42,129 nucleotides of DNA from assembly GCA_018715645.1 (NCBI GenBank), contig DVLE01000062.1, forward strand, positions 1-42,129. Direction: 5' to 3'. Below are positions 23,116-31,860 of this stretch, piece after piece. A program made the translations under genes and the position numbers. Under the pieces are notes generated by a model. The model searched no databases and was not told the DNA's origin. It was given only the letters and a program-made list of their open reading frames with translations. The first letter of the stretch is position 1; every line of letters begins with the position of its first letter. Source of the DNA: Candidatus Merdisoma merdipullorum. Lineage in GTDB: Bacteria > Bacillota > Clostridia > Lachnospirales > Lachnospiraceae.

Positions 23116-23219
23116 AGAAAAGGGGAAACCAGAGACAACACGGCCTACCCGAATCGAAAACTTAGCGTGTTACAATGTAACAGCCGTCAACTATTCGCAG
23201 TAGTTGGCGGCTGTTTTCT
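23116..23219 (+). ncRNA. Orphan antitoxin-like RNA B
   Basis: A second copy of the antisense RNA. Its first 40 bases match RNA A with a few changes, including CGGCCTACCC; the middle has diverged; the terminator is conserved (13-bp stem 23181-23193 with 23201-23213, then TTTTCTT). On the opposite strand, where a toxin gene would be expected (23220-23340), no small hydrophobic ORF exists. It could act in trans on the 3' UTR of the neighbouring toxin, or be a remnant of a second locus. Confidence 0.65.
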
Positions 23220-23248
23220 TGTGTCTAGGAAGGCAAAGCAAACCAGCA

Positions 23249-23279
23249 AGCCCCTTTTGGGGCTGCGCCTTCCGGGCGC
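23249..23279. repeat. Two adjacent short hairpins
   Basis: AGCCCC-TTTT-GGGGCT (23249-23264) is followed directly by GCGCC/GGCGC with a five-base loop (23265-23279). No T-run follows. They stand where the second toxin gene would have been; role unknown. Confidence 0.5.
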
Positions 23280-23490
23280 AAGCGGGTAACAGCCCCTATA
23301 TGAATCAAGTAAATACTGGCTGATAAAAGGAAAGTCTGGCATTTTGTTGTCATATCTGATAAGCTATAACAGGCAGTCTTTCTGTGGCGGAGATGCGTAT
23401 GGAACGGGGATTGCCGCTGAATATCAGGGGGAGTTGTGCGGGGAGGACGCCCTTGGCGGTTTGGGGTGTGCCTTGCGGAAAGGATTATTT

Positions 23491-25443
23491 ATGATTCAAA
23501 AGAAAAGGCTGAATCAGTTTTATATAGAGCAGTATGAACAGGCGGGAAGGAAAAAGTCGAAGAATCCGGTCAAGGATTCTGTTGCGCAGTCCAGATTCAG
23601 GAATCTTGCGCGGGCATTTCGGCGGGCGCGGCCTTATCAGACGAACAGTCAGGTGCTTGAGGATCTGCACAGGCAGCTTAAAAATGTGGCGGCCTATGCT
23701 TATCGCAGGAATAGAACGGAACTGATTGAGGAGATCAATACGGAGATGATTCCAAAGCTTGTGGCGCTTGATCTGGGAATGCTTTTGGAAGATCAGAGAG
23801 AGGGATTGAACGGGGAGTTCCTGGCCTGGCTGAAAAGGACGATGCCGGGGGAGATCTGCTCGGAGACACTGTTCACCTTGTATCCAAAGTTTCGCCGTTA
23901 TAAGGTAAAGAACAGGATCCTGGAACTGGTTCCGGCCCGTCCGGAGATGGAATTCGCAGAGGTGCGTAGCCTTCAGCGGCATTTTATATTGCATATTGGT
24001 CCGACCAATAGTGGAAAGACCTTTCATGCGCTGGAACGTCTGAAGACGGCTTCCTGCGGCGTTTATCTGGGACCGCTGCGTCTTCTGGCGCTGGAGGTTT
24101 ATGAGCAGATGAAGCATTACGGCGTACCCTGTACCATGCGGACCGGGCAGGAGTGCATTGAGGAGGAACACAGCCGGGTCACGGCGTCCACCATCGAAAT
24201 GGCTGATTTTGACGAGGATTATGATATTGCCGTCATTGACGAGGCCCAGCTTGTGGCCGATGCCGACCGGGGCCATTCCTGGACCAAGGCGATCCTTGGG
24301 CTGCGTGCAAAGGAGATTCATATCTGTATGAGTCCGGCGGCGGAACAGGTTATCTGTCACCTGATCGGACTTTGCGGAGATGATTTTGAGGTGCAGCGGT
24401 ATGAGCGGAAGACGGAGCTTATCTGTGAGACGGAGCATTTTGTGTTTCCCGACGATGTGCAGGATGGAGACGCTTTGATTGCTTTCTCCAAAAAATCTGT
24501 TCTCGATGTGGCGGGACGGCTTGAGGAAGCGGGAATCAGTTCCAGCGTGATCTATGGCAGTCTGCCGCCGGAGATTCGGCGGAGGCAGACGCGTCTCTTT
24601 TATCGGGGAAAGACGAAGGTGGCTGTGGCTACGGATGCCATTGGTATGGGACTGAATTTGCCTGTGCGCCGGATTGTGTTCCTTCAGGCGGATAAGTTCG
24701 ATGGAACGAGCAGGAGACCGCTGAAGACGTCAGAGATTAAACAGATCGCGGGCCGTGCCGGACGCTTCGGCATTTATGACAAAGGATATGTAAATGCCAT
24801 GGGCGAACGGGAACTTGCGTATATTCGGGAGAATTATGAGGCGCAGGAGGAACCGCTCACCCAGGTGAATCTGGGCTTTCCTCAGATCCTTCTGGACATT
24901 GACGCCCCTCTCGACGAGCTGATGAAAGTCTGGTATTCAGTCACGCCTTCCGAGCCGTTTATCAAGGAAAATATCGACGAGGCTCTGTATCTGTATGAGC
25001 AGGCCAGAAAATACAAAACCATGATCGATGGTTTTGACAATAAGCATCTTCTCTACCGGATGATTACCTGTCCGATCGATATTAAGGATCGGAAGGTAGT
25101 TTTGCTTTGGCTGTTTTACTGTAAGACCTGGTCGGCAGACGTGTCTTTGGAACGCCCGGTTCTTCACAGGGAGAAAAAGGGCGGGATCATGCAGTATGAG
25201 ACTTATTATAAGCAGCTTGATCTGTATTATCAGTTTTCCCACAGGATGCACAAGGAGATTGACGAAGAATGGCTGGCGTCTGAAAGAGAAAAGACGGAGA
25301 TGCAGATTATGAATTATCTGGCGAAGGGAAAGCAGAATTACATTGCCCGTTGCCGTTATTGCGGGAAGCTGCTGCCTCTGGGCTCGCCGTTTCAGGTCTG
25401 CGACCGTTGTTATGGAAAGCGGTGGTTACAGCCGTCCGGATAA
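23491..25443 (+). CDS. Suv3-like DExH RNA helicase with C-terminal zinc ribbon
   Basis: 650 residues from ATG 23491 (AAAGGA seven bases upstream); the frame extends 5' without support. Residues 1-160 are a basic helical region. The helicase core has GPTNSGKT (170-177), GPLRLLALEVYEQ, DEAQ (250-253), GSLPPEIRRRQ, VAVATDAIGMGLNLP and QIAGRAGRFG (418-427), the pattern of SUV3, the mitochondrial degradosome helicase. The C-terminus adds a Cys4 knuckle (C621, C624, C637 and C640), absent from mitochondrial SUV3. It probably unwinds structured RNA; its bacterial role is unknown. It is the first protein gene after the small-RNA toxin locus. Confidence 0.88.
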   Translation: MIQKKRLNQFYIEQYEQAGRKKSKNPVKDSVAQSRFRNLARAFRRARPYQTNSQVLEDLHRQLKNVAAYAYRRNRTELIEEINTEMIPKLVALDLGMLLEDQREGLNGEFLAWLKRTMPGEICSETLFTLYPKFRRYKVKNRILELVPARPEMEFAEVRSLQRHFILHIGPTNSGKTFHALERLKTASCGVYLGPLRLLALEVYEQMKHYGVPCTMRTGQECIEEEHSRVTASTIEMADFDEDYDIAVIDEAQLVADADRGHSWTKAILGLRAKEIHICMSPAAEQVICHLIGLCGDDFEVQRYERKTELICETEHFVFPDDVQDGDALIAFSKKSVLDVAGRLEEAGISSSVIYGSLPPEIRRRQTRLFYRGKTKVAVATDAIGMGLNLPVRRIVFLQADKFDGTSRRPLKTSEIKQIAGRAGRFGIYDKGYVNAMGERELAYIRENYEAQEEPLTQVNLGFPQILLDIDAPLDELMKVWYSVTPSEPFIKENIDEALYLYEQARKYKTMIDGFDNKHLLYRMITCPIDIKDRKVVLLWLFYCKTWSADVSLERPVLHREKKGGIMQYETYYKQLDLYYQFSHRMHKEIDEEWLASEREKTEMQIMNYLAKGKQNYIARCRYCGKLLPLGSPFQVCDRCYGKRWLQPSG

Positions 25444-25509
25444 AGTCAGATATTCCGCGTCAGACTGCTCGCGGAAATAAAAGAGCTTTCTGAAAAGTTG
25501 CAAATGCGA

Positions 25510-25538
25510 CAAACATTTCTTGCGGCTCTGGTTATAAT
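25510..25538 (+). promoter_or_regulatory. Weak candidate promoter for the flavodiiron gene
   Basis: TATAAT (25533-25538) is perfect, but the -35 (CAAACA, 25510-25515) matches only in its last half. A small stem, TTCCGCG (25453-25459) with CGCGGAA (25470-25476), lies just after the helicase stop. Confidence 0.4.
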
Positions 25539-25636
25539 AAGAATATCTGAAAGCGATAAACATTATCACATATGGCATGCGTCCGGGAAGCGGCGGAAGG
25601 CCGGAGACCGGCGCAGTCAGAGAACAGGAGGAAGAA

Positions 25637-28174
25637 ATGCAGACAAAAGCGTTGAAGCTTCGGGAGAATTTTTATTGGGCCGGAATTCTGGACGACACGC
25701 TCCGCGTATTTGACATCATCATGTATACGGAGTTTGGAACCACCTACAATTCCTATATCTACAAGGCAGGGGATAAGGTGATTCTTTTTGAAACGGCCAA
25801 GGAGAAGTTTTTTGATGATTACCTGGAAGAACTGAAAGGGATCGTGGATGTGACAAAGATCGACTATCTTGTGGTCAATCATACGGAGCCGGATCATGCA
25901 GGCAGCGTGGAGAAGCTGCTGGACCTGAATCCGCAGCTCAAGATCATTGCCACGCCGACGGCCATTTCCTTCCTGAAAAACATTGTAAACCGTGATTTTT
26001 GCAGTATTGCGGTGAAGGACGAGCAGGAGATGCAGATCGGAAATATTACCTTACGTTTCCTTCATGTGCCGAATCTGCACTGGCCGGATACGATGTATAC
26101 GTATATCGAGGAGGAGCAGGTATTGGTAACCTGTGATTCCTTCGGCTCTCATTATTCCTTCCCGGATATTCTGGTGAGCAAGGTGACGAACGAGGAGGAC
26201 TACTGGAAGGCGACAAAGTATTATTTCGACTGTATTATCGGACCCTTTAAGCCTTTCATGCTGAAGGCTCTGGAGAGGGTGCGCCGTCTTGACGTTTCCA
26301 TGATCTGTACGGGACACGGACCTGTTTTGGATGCGAATATTGACAAGATGTTCAATACTTATGAGGAGTGGTGTACGGTCGTGAATCCGAATCAGAGAAA
26401 GACGGTTGTCATTCCTTATGTAAGCGCTTATGGTTACACGGGAGAACTGGCTGAGCAGATCGCGAAAGGAATCGAGGACAGCGGCGACATCGATGTGCGC
26501 AAGTATGACATGGTGACGGCGGATCAGGCCAAGGTATTGGAGGAGCTTGGCTTTGCTGATGGAATCCTGTTCGGAACACCGACGATTGTGGGCGAGGCAT
26601 TAAAGCCCATATGGGATTTGACTACGTCGATCTTTGCGGGAACTCATGGAGGCAAGCTGGCCAGCGCCTTCGGAAGCTACGGATGGAGCGGAGAAGGCGT
26701 GCCTCATATCATCGAGCGTTTGAAACAGCTCCGTATGCGTGTAACGGAAGGGTTCCGGGTACGGTTTAAGCCCAGCGAGGTGGATATGCTGAACGCTTAT
26801 GATTACGGCTATAACTTTGGCTGTCTTCTTCAGGACAAGGAGAATCCGAAGAAGAAATCCGCGAAGACCACTCTGGTGAAATGTCTTGTCTGCGGTGAAA
26901 TTTTTGATTCTTCCCTGGAGGTTTGTCCGGTATGCGGCGTCGGCAAGGAGAATTTCGTGCCGGTGGAGGCAGAGGAGACCAGCTACCGCAGAGACACGCA
27001 GAATCTTTACGCGATTATTGGAAACGGCGCTGCCGGATTGAATGCGGCGAAGGCGATACGGGAGAGGGATAAGACAGGCTCTATCTATATCCTTTCCAAT
27101 GAGGAGTATCCGGCCTACAATCGTCCGATGCTGACGAAATCCCTGGTGGCGGGACTGGACGCGGAGCAGATCGCGGTCCAGGACGCTTCCTGGTATGAGG
27201 AGAATAATGTCTGCCAGCTCCTCGGAAAAAATGTCACGTCCGTGGATACGGAGAAGAAAGAGATCTATACGGATGATGGAGCGAAATTCAAATATACAAA
27301 GCTGATCTATGCGCTGGGTTCCGAATGCTTTATCCCGCCCATTAAAGGAGCGGATCAGCCGGAGGTGATCGCGATCCGTCGTCTGTCTGATACGCGGAAG
27401 GTGACGGAGCTTTTGCCGAATACAAGGGAAGCGGTTGTGATCGGAGGAGGCGTGCTGGGCCTGGAAGCGGCCTGGGAGCTTAAGAAGGCGCACTGCAAGG
27501 TAACGGTTCTGGAGCTGGCGCCGCGGCTTATGGGACGGCAGCTTGACGAGGGAGCCGGAGAGATGATTAAAATTATCAGTGAGGCTCAGGGAATTACAAT
27601 CCATACAGGCGTTCAGATCGAAGCGATCGAGGGAGAAGGTCATGTGACGGGCGTGCGTCTGGGAGACGGGCGTGTATTTCCGGCCCAGCTTGTTATCGTA
27701 TCCTGTGGAGTCCGTGCGAATACGGCGGTAGCGAAGGAGGCAGGAATAGAGACAGATCGGGCTGTCGTAGTCAACAGCCGCATGGAGACCAGTGCGGAGG
27801 ATGTCTATGCCTGCGGCGACTGCGCTCAGTATCAGGGAATTAATTATGCGATCTGGCCCCAGGCTGTGGAGGAAGGAAAAGTGGCCGGCGCCAACGCGGC
27901 CGGGGAGGCTTTGGAATATGCGACTGTTCCGGCAGCTCTGACTTTCCATGGCATGAATACGGCGTTGTTCTCCATTGGAGACAATGGCTCCAATCCGGAT
28001 TTGATTTACAAAACTGTGGAATTCAAGGATATGGCGAGAAAGCAGTATGAGAAATACTATTTCCGCAACAACCGTCTCTGCGGCGTGATCCTCATCGGTG
28101 ACGTGAGCCGGATGGGAGAACTGACGGAAGCAGTGGCGAAGAGAGCTTCGTTTGGCGAACTTTTTGGAGAATAA
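25637..28174 (+). CDS. Flavodiiron protein fused to rubredoxin and NADH:rubredoxin reductase modules
   Basis: An oxygen- (or NO-) reducing enzyme that takes electrons directly from NAD(P)H. The 845-residue product starts at ATG 25637 after AGGAGGAA. Domain order: diiron beta-lactamase-like domain (1-250; H82, E84, D86 and H87 in HTEPDHAG, then LHWPDT, CDSFG and GHGPVL), flavodoxin (about 255-400, starting VIPYVSAYGYTGE), a short rubredoxin-like knuckle (C416, C419, C430 and C433), then an FAD/NAD reductase (GNGAAG at 462, GGGVLG at 603, YACGDCA). The metal knuckle spacing is CX2C-X10-CX2C, shorter than true rubredoxin. This resembles the multidomain clostridial (class F) type. It should protect an anaerobe from oxygen. 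Confidence 0.95.
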   Translation: MQTKALKLRENFYWAGILDDTLRVFDIIMYTEFGTTYNSYIYKAGDKVILFETAKEKFFDDYLEELKGIVDVTKIDYLVVNHTEPDHAGSVEKLLDLNPQLKIIATPTAISFLKNIVNRDFCSIAVKDEQEMQIGNITLRFLHVPNLHWPDTMYTYIEEEQVLVTCDSFGSHYSFPDILVSKVTNEEDYWKATKYYFDCIIGPFKPFMLKALERVRRLDVSMICTGHGPVLDANIDKMFNTYEEWCTVVNPNQRKTVVIPYVSAYGYTGELAEQIAKGIEDSGDIDVRKYDMVTADQAKVLEELGFADGILFGTPTIVGEALKPIWDLTTSIFAGTHGGKLASAFGSYGWSGEGVPHIIERLKQLRMRVTEGFRVRFKPSEVDMLNAYDYGYNFGCLLQDKENPKKKSAKTTLVKCLVCGEIFDSSLEVCPVCGVGKENFVPVEAEETSYRRDTQNLYAIIGNGAAGLNAAKAIRERDKTGSIYILSNEEYPAYNRPMLTKSLVAGLDAEQIAVQDASWYEENNVCQLLGKNVTSVDTEKKEIYTDDGAKFKYTKLIYALGSECFIPPIKGADQPEVIAIRRLSDTRKVTELLPNTREAVVIGGGVLGLEAAWELKKAHCKVTVLELAPRLMGRQLDEGAGEMIKIISEAQGITIHTGVQIEAIEGEGHVTGVRLGDGRVFPAQLVIVSCGVRANTAVAKEAGIETDRAVVVNSRMETSAEDVYACGDCAQYQGINYAIWPQAVEEGKVAGANAAGEALEYATVPAALTFHGMNTALFSIGDNGSNPDLIYKTVEFKDMARKQYEKYYFRNNRLCGVILIGDVSRMGELTEAVAKRASFGELFGE

Positions 28175-28199
28175 AAGCCTGCTGGGAATAGCAAAATAG

Positions 28200-28240
28200 A
28201 GCGTCTTCAGTGGAAAAGCCCTGGAGACGCTTCTTTTTTT
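28200..28240 (+). terminator. Terminator of the flavodiiron gene
   Basis: An 11-bp stem (28200-28210 with 28221-28231, one G-U pair), 10-base loop, T-rich tail to 28240. Confidence 0.85.
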
Positions 28241-28292
28241 GCCGTCCGGTTTTCCGGAACAGCCATACTCTGGCCAAATATGTCCTTGCCAA

Positions 28293-29015
28293 TCAAGGCT
28301 GCTCGCTGGCATAATAAACGGCTCTGAATTTGTATTTGTCTCCCCTGACGGTTGTTCTGTGTACGGCGATAAGTCGTCCTTCCTCGTAACAGAAGCGCTC
28401 CATGAGCATACATGGCTCCTGAGAGGAGATCTGAAGAAGCTTTCGCTCCTGGGAGCCAGGCATGACAGGAGAGAGAAGCTCGCCTGCGTCATCGATTTTC
28501 ATAGAATAGTAGAGCTCAAGATAGGCATAGAGAGAGCCGGATTTCAGGTAATCCAGATCGAGGCGGAAAAAACGGTTTACGGGGAGATAATCTGTCTCGA
28601 TCATAAGAGGATAGCCGTTGGCCAGACGCAGCCTTATTAGCCTGTGCCAACGGGGACAGTCGCTTTCCGGGAGGGCATTCGCCAGATATTTGTCGCTTTC
28701 GATGATCTCGTAGCTTAAAATCTGATTTGTAATTTCTATATGTCTTGCACGAAGCGAGCCCGCAAAGGAATGAAACTTGGAGAGAGGCTGCTCATATACC
28801 TGAGGCTTTACAAAATTGCCGCTGCCTTGCCTGGTTTCGATGTATCGGTCTTTGCGAAGCTCCTCCAGAGCGCGCCGTATAGTAGCGCGGCTTACATGGT
28901 AAATGGCGCACAAGGCACGTTCGGATGGCAGAATGGTTTTTTCTAAATAAAAGCCAGTGTTGATTTTCTCAAGCAGATCTTGATAGATTTCCTGGTAAAG
29001 AGGAATATTTTCCAT
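28293..29015 (-). CDS. GntR-family regulator with UTRA sensor domain
   Basis: 240 residues from ATG 29015 (AAGGAG upstream). The N-terminus is a winged helix (about 5-70: PLYQEIYQDLLEKI, LPSERALCAIYHVSRATIRRAL, GSGNFV). Residues 80-238 form a UTRA ligand-binding domain of the HutC type, which usually senses sugar phosphates or small metabolites. It is divergent from the SIS-PTS genes, so it probably controls them and itself. The natural ligand is unknown; a phosphorylated sugar imported by the PTS is the likely one. Confidence 0.92.
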   Translation of the reverse strand: MENIPLYQEIYQDLLEKINTGFYLEKTILPSERALCAIYHVSRATIRRALEELRKDRYIETRQGSGNFVKPQVYEQPLSKFHSFAGSLRARHIEITNQILSYEIIESDKYLANALPESDCPRWHRLIRLRLANGYPLMIETDYLPVNRFFRLDLDYLKSGSLYAYLELYYSMKIDDAGELLSPVMPGSQERKLLQISSQEPCMLMERFCYEEGRLIAVHRTTVRGDKYKFRAVYYASEQP

Positions 29016-29042
29016 TAAAAGCACTCCTTCCCGCCTGTGTTC

Positions 29043-29072
29043 AGTATAGCTTTTCTGCAGGCGGGGTGTCAA
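29043..29072 (-). promoter_or_regulatory. Promoter of the GntR regulator gene
   Basis: Minus strand: TTGACA (29067-29072), 18 bases, TATACT (29043-29048). Confidence 0.75.
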
Positions 29073-29141
29073 GACAGCCGGCACTGAAATTTATTCATAT
29101 TTAACAAGAGAATAGGAATAATATAAGTAAATATGAACCAT

Positions 29142-29180
29142 TTAACAAACTGGTATGTTACCAATTATCATACCAATTAT
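29142..29180 (+). promoter_or_regulatory. Promoter and operator of the SIS-PTS genes
   Basis: A possible promoter is TTAACA (29142-29147), 18 bases, TATCAT (29166-29171). Inside its spacer is the palindrome TGGTA-TGT-TACCA (29151-29163), and TACCAATTAT occurs twice at 12-base spacing (29159-29168 and 29171-29180). This layout suits repression by the divergent GntR protein. Confidence 0.55.
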
Positions 29181-29283
29181 GGATTGGGCTAAAAAATGAC
29201 GAAACTATTGCCAAGTGCGGAAGGAGGGAAGATAATAAAGACAGCAAAGGCGCCGAGCAACTTTTGACAAGGGAGGAAAGGAC

Positions 29284-30018
29284 TTGAAGTATCAGGAATA
29301 TTATGAGGTTGTGACGGAACAGCTCAGACGGCAGTTTCAGGAAGAGCAGGAACAGATTCAAAAGGCTGCGGAGTACTGCGCGGCTTCTGTCATGGAGAAA
29401 CGGCTGATTCATGTATTTGGATGCGGACATTCCCAGATGTTTGCCATGGAGGTGTTTTACCGCGCCGGAGGATTGGTTCCGGTCAATGCCCTGCTGATCC
29501 CGCATCTTGCGCTTTTTCCCAGAGCGAAGCTCAGCACGATGCAGGAGCGCGTGGAAGGCTTCTCCGGGGGCTACCTGGAACTTGAGGATACGGACGCGAG
29601 AGATACGATGATTATCGTTTCTGTATCGGGACGGAATGCAGGAGTGGTAGACATGGCGCTGGCGGCGAAAGAGATCGGAATGAAGGTAGTGGCTCTTGTG
29701 TCGTCCGCTTTTGCGGATGCGACGGTTTCCCGGCATACCAGCGGAAAAAATCTTCGTGACATGGCGGATGTGGTGATAGACTTGAAATGTGTGGCCGGGG
29801 ATGCTGCACTCAGTGCGGAGGGAATGGAGGCAAGATTCTGCGGCACGTCCACAGTGCTTGGCATGACAGTGATGGAGGCGATTGTCGCACAGACGGTGGA
29901 GAACTGTGTTTCCCAGGGGTTCTATCCGCCTGTCTATGTGAGTTCTAATCTGGATAAGGGGGATGCGATTAACAAGGAATACATAAAGGAATATTCAAAA
30001 ATGATTTCCTGTCTGTAA
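29284..30018 (+). CDS. SIS-domain protein (UPF0309 type)
   Basis: 244 residues from TTG 29284, preceded by GGGAGGAAAGGA. The SIS fold shows VFGCGHSQMFAMEVFYRAGG (30 onward), IIVSVSGRNAGVVDMAL and GTSTVLGMTVMEAIVAQ. SIS domains bind phosphosugars and act as isomerases or regulators. It is the first gene of the PTS operon and is likely to process the phosphorylated sugar delivered by the transporter. The UPF0309 family has no established reaction. Confidence 0.85.
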   Translation: MKYQEYYEVVTEQLRRQFQEEQEQIQKAAEYCAASVMEKRLIHVFGCGHSQMFAMEVFYRAGGLVPVNALLIPHLALFPRAKLSTMQERVEGFSGGYLELEDTDARDTMIIVSVSGRNAGVVDMALAAKEIGMKVVALVSSAFADATVSRHTSGKNLRDMADVVIDLKCVAGDAALSAEGMEARFCGTSTVLGMTVMEAIVAQTVENCVSQGFYPPVYVSSNLDKGDAINKEYIKEYSKMISCL

Positions 30019-30044
30019 TCTGCGGGACCAAAGGAGGGATGTGG

Positions 30045-30323
30045 ATGAAAATTGTATGTGTATGTGGTCTGGGGATGGGCACTAGCCTGATCATGAAGAT
30101 GACAGTTGACAAGGCTGCGAGAGAGCTTGGACTGGACGCCGAGGTGGAGCATTGGGATGCAGGGACGGTTGGAAGCAAAGAGGTGGATCTGATCGTGGCC
30201 GCAGAGGATTTTGCGGAGAATCTTGCTGCCCATGAGAATGTTATCTTAGTAAAAAATATTTTGGACGGAGCGGAAGTTAAGAAAAAGCTGGAAACATATC
30301 TGGCGGATAAAGGAGGGGTATAG
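30045..30323 (+). CDS. PTS IIB component, ascorbate/galactitol type
   Basis: 92 residues from ATG 30045, six bases after AAGGAGGG; the ATG at 30039 is too close to the ribosome-binding site. The phosphocysteine loop is C7 in CGLGMGTSL. The form matches UlaB-like IIB proteins: it accepts phosphate from IIA and passes it to the incoming sugar. It is followed two bases later by the IIC gene. Confidence 0.9.
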   Translation: MKIVCVCGLGMGTSLIMKMTVDKAARELGLDAEVEHWDAGTVGSKEVDLIVAAEDFAENLAAHENVILVKNILDGAEVKKKLETYLADKGGV

Positions 30324-30325
30324 GA

Positions 30326-31663
30326 ATGACGGTATTAAACTTTTTCCTGGATTTGTTGCAGACGCCTGCGATCGTTCTGGCGTTTGTGTCGTTTATCGGA
30401 CTTCTGGTGCAAAAAAGAGGGGCGTCCTTTGTTTTCAGCGGAACGGTTAAAACGGCACTGGGCTATCTGGTTCTGTCGGCTGGTTCCAGTCTGATTGTGA
30501 CGGAAATCTCCCCGTTTGTTGGCTTATTCCAGACTGTGTTCGGCCTGGACGGTTTTGCCACGGGCTCGGAGGTGATTGTAGGAGCTATGTCGGAGGCGGT
30601 TCCGGTCATTGCCTCTACCTCGGCGGTCATCATGGGAGGCGGTTTCCTTGTCAACATCCTTCTGGCACGCTTTACACCTTTGAAATACATATTCCTGACG
30701 GGGCATATGATGTGGATTAGTTCGGTTGTGGTAGCCTACAGCCTTTACACGGCAGGCCTTAGCAATGCGATGATCATGCTGATAGGGATTCCTCTGCAGG
30801 GCGCTTTTCTGACTCTGATTCCGGCTATTTCACAGCCTTTTGTGAGAACAGTGACCGGCTCGGATGATTTCGCTATTGGACATTTGACTACGCTGGGAAC
30901 TGTATCTGCGGGGCTTATTGGAGGTCTGCTGGGCAATAAGGAAAAGAGCGCGGAGGAGCTGAAACTTCCGAAAAAGCTGGCCTTTTTCAAGGACACCTCC
31001 ATGTCGATCTCGATCGTAATGGTCCTGTTCTACCTGATCGTGGTACTGCTTGCGGGTCCGGCTGAGGTGGCGGCCTATGCAGGAGAAACGAACTATATCA
31101 TCTACGGGCTTCTTAAGGGCCTTGGCGTGACGGCAGGAATCCTTGTGCTGCTCCAGGGTGTCCGAATGCTGCTTGGAGAGCTTGTCCCGGCGTTTAAAGG
31201 TATTTCGGATAAGCTGGTACCGAACGCAAAGCCTGCCTTGGACGTTCCTGTACTTTTTGCCTATGCGCCAAATTCTCTGATGCTTGGCTTCATTTTCGCG
31301 GTTATCGGTATGCTGGTGGGAATGCTTGCAAGCTCTGTAGCCTTTGGTGTGGTGCCGCTGGTGTCGATTATCGGAGCCTTTTTTACCGGAGGCGTGTCGG
31401 GAATCTTCGGAAATGCAAGGGGCGGCCGTCGGGGAGCAATGATCGCCGGACTTGTGTACGGCTTTGAGTTGATTTTCCTTTCCGGCTTTACCTATATGCT
31501 GTTTGGCCATTTCGCAGCGGTAGGAGCGGAAGGAACCGGCCACGACTGTATCGACGCGATGCTGCTGATGCTTGGAATGAGAAACGTCTGGATAGGAATC
31601 ATACTGATTGTGGCTGCATTTATTTTGCTGTGCGTGCTTCAGTCAAGAAAAAAGAAGGCATAG
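30326..31663 (+). CDS. PTS IIC component, UlaA/SgaT family
   Basis: 445 residues with about eleven membrane segments, typical of the UlaA family (VSFIGLLVQKRG, VIASTSAVIMGGGFLVN, GHMMWIS). It moves the sugar through the membrane while IIB phosphorylates it. Substrates in the family include ascorbate, but other sugars are possible. No IIA gene lies in the operon, so phosphate must come from a IIA encoded elsewhere. A strong terminator ends the operon. Confidence 0.92.
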   Translation: MTVLNFFLDLLQTPAIVLAFVSFIGLLVQKRGASFVFSGTVKTALGYLVLSAGSSLIVTEISPFVGLFQTVFGLDGFATGSEVIVGAMSEAVPVIASTSAVIMGGGFLVNILLARFTPLKYIFLTGHMMWISSVVVAYSLYTAGLSNAMIMLIGIPLQGAFLTLIPAISQPFVRTVTGSDDFAIGHLTTLGTVSAGLIGGLLGNKEKSAEELKLPKKLAFFKDTSMSISIVMVLFYLIVVLLAGPAEVAAYAGETNYIIYGLLKGLGVTAGILVLLQGVRMLLGELVPAFKGISDKLVPNAKPALDVPVLFAYAPNSLMLGFIFAVIGMLVGMLASSVAFGVVPLVSIIGAFFTGGVSGIFGNARGGRRGAMIAGLVYGFELIFLSGFTYMLFGHFAAVGAEGTGHDCIDAMLLMLGMRNVWIGIILIVAAFILLCVLQSRKKKA

Positions 31664-31682
31664 TAAATCTTTGATTATGATA

Positions 31683-31722
31683 AAAGAAAGGGCTGCCGGT
31701 TTTACGGCGGCCCTTTCTTTTC
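31683..31722 (+). terminator. Terminator of the SIS-PTS operon
   Basis: A 16-bp stem (31683-31698 with 31705-31720, one G-U pair) rich in A on one side and T on the other. Confidence 0.92.
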
Positions 31723-31729
31723 CTGCGCC

Positions 31730-31759
31730 TTGTAAATTAAGTCCAAGGTGTGCTATAAT
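31730..31759 (+). promoter_or_regulatory. Promoter of gdpP-rplI-dnaB
   Basis: TTGTAA (31730-31735), 18 bases, TATAAT (31754-31759), with TGC before the -10. The leader is about 95 bases. Confidence 0.8.
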
Positions 31760-31860
31760 AACTGCATTGGTAACGAATGGACTTCCGAAGGCGGGGAATC
31801 CTGGCAGCAGGGTTCTTTTTTATCCGTGTTCGGCTGTCAGGTATAGGAGTTTTAAGAGTA

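Noticed and set aside
21431-23140. GCCAGAGAC shared by the rpsF leader and the antisense RNAs
   Set aside because: Nine bases only, with no shared flanks or structure; probably chance.
23344-23490. 49-residue N-terminal extension of the Suv3-like helicase
   Set aside because: It has no ribosome-binding site and is Gly/Cys-rich unlike the family; ATG 23491 has AAAGGA at good spacing.
26600-28492. 630-codon ORF antisense to the flavodiiron gene
   Set aside because: It mirrors the real gene's codon pattern and crosses the terminator into the GntR gene; it has no start signals.
29151-29180. Palindromes upstream of the SIS gene as a recombination site
   Set aside because: Position within a divergent promoter next to a GntR gene makes an operator the simpler reading.
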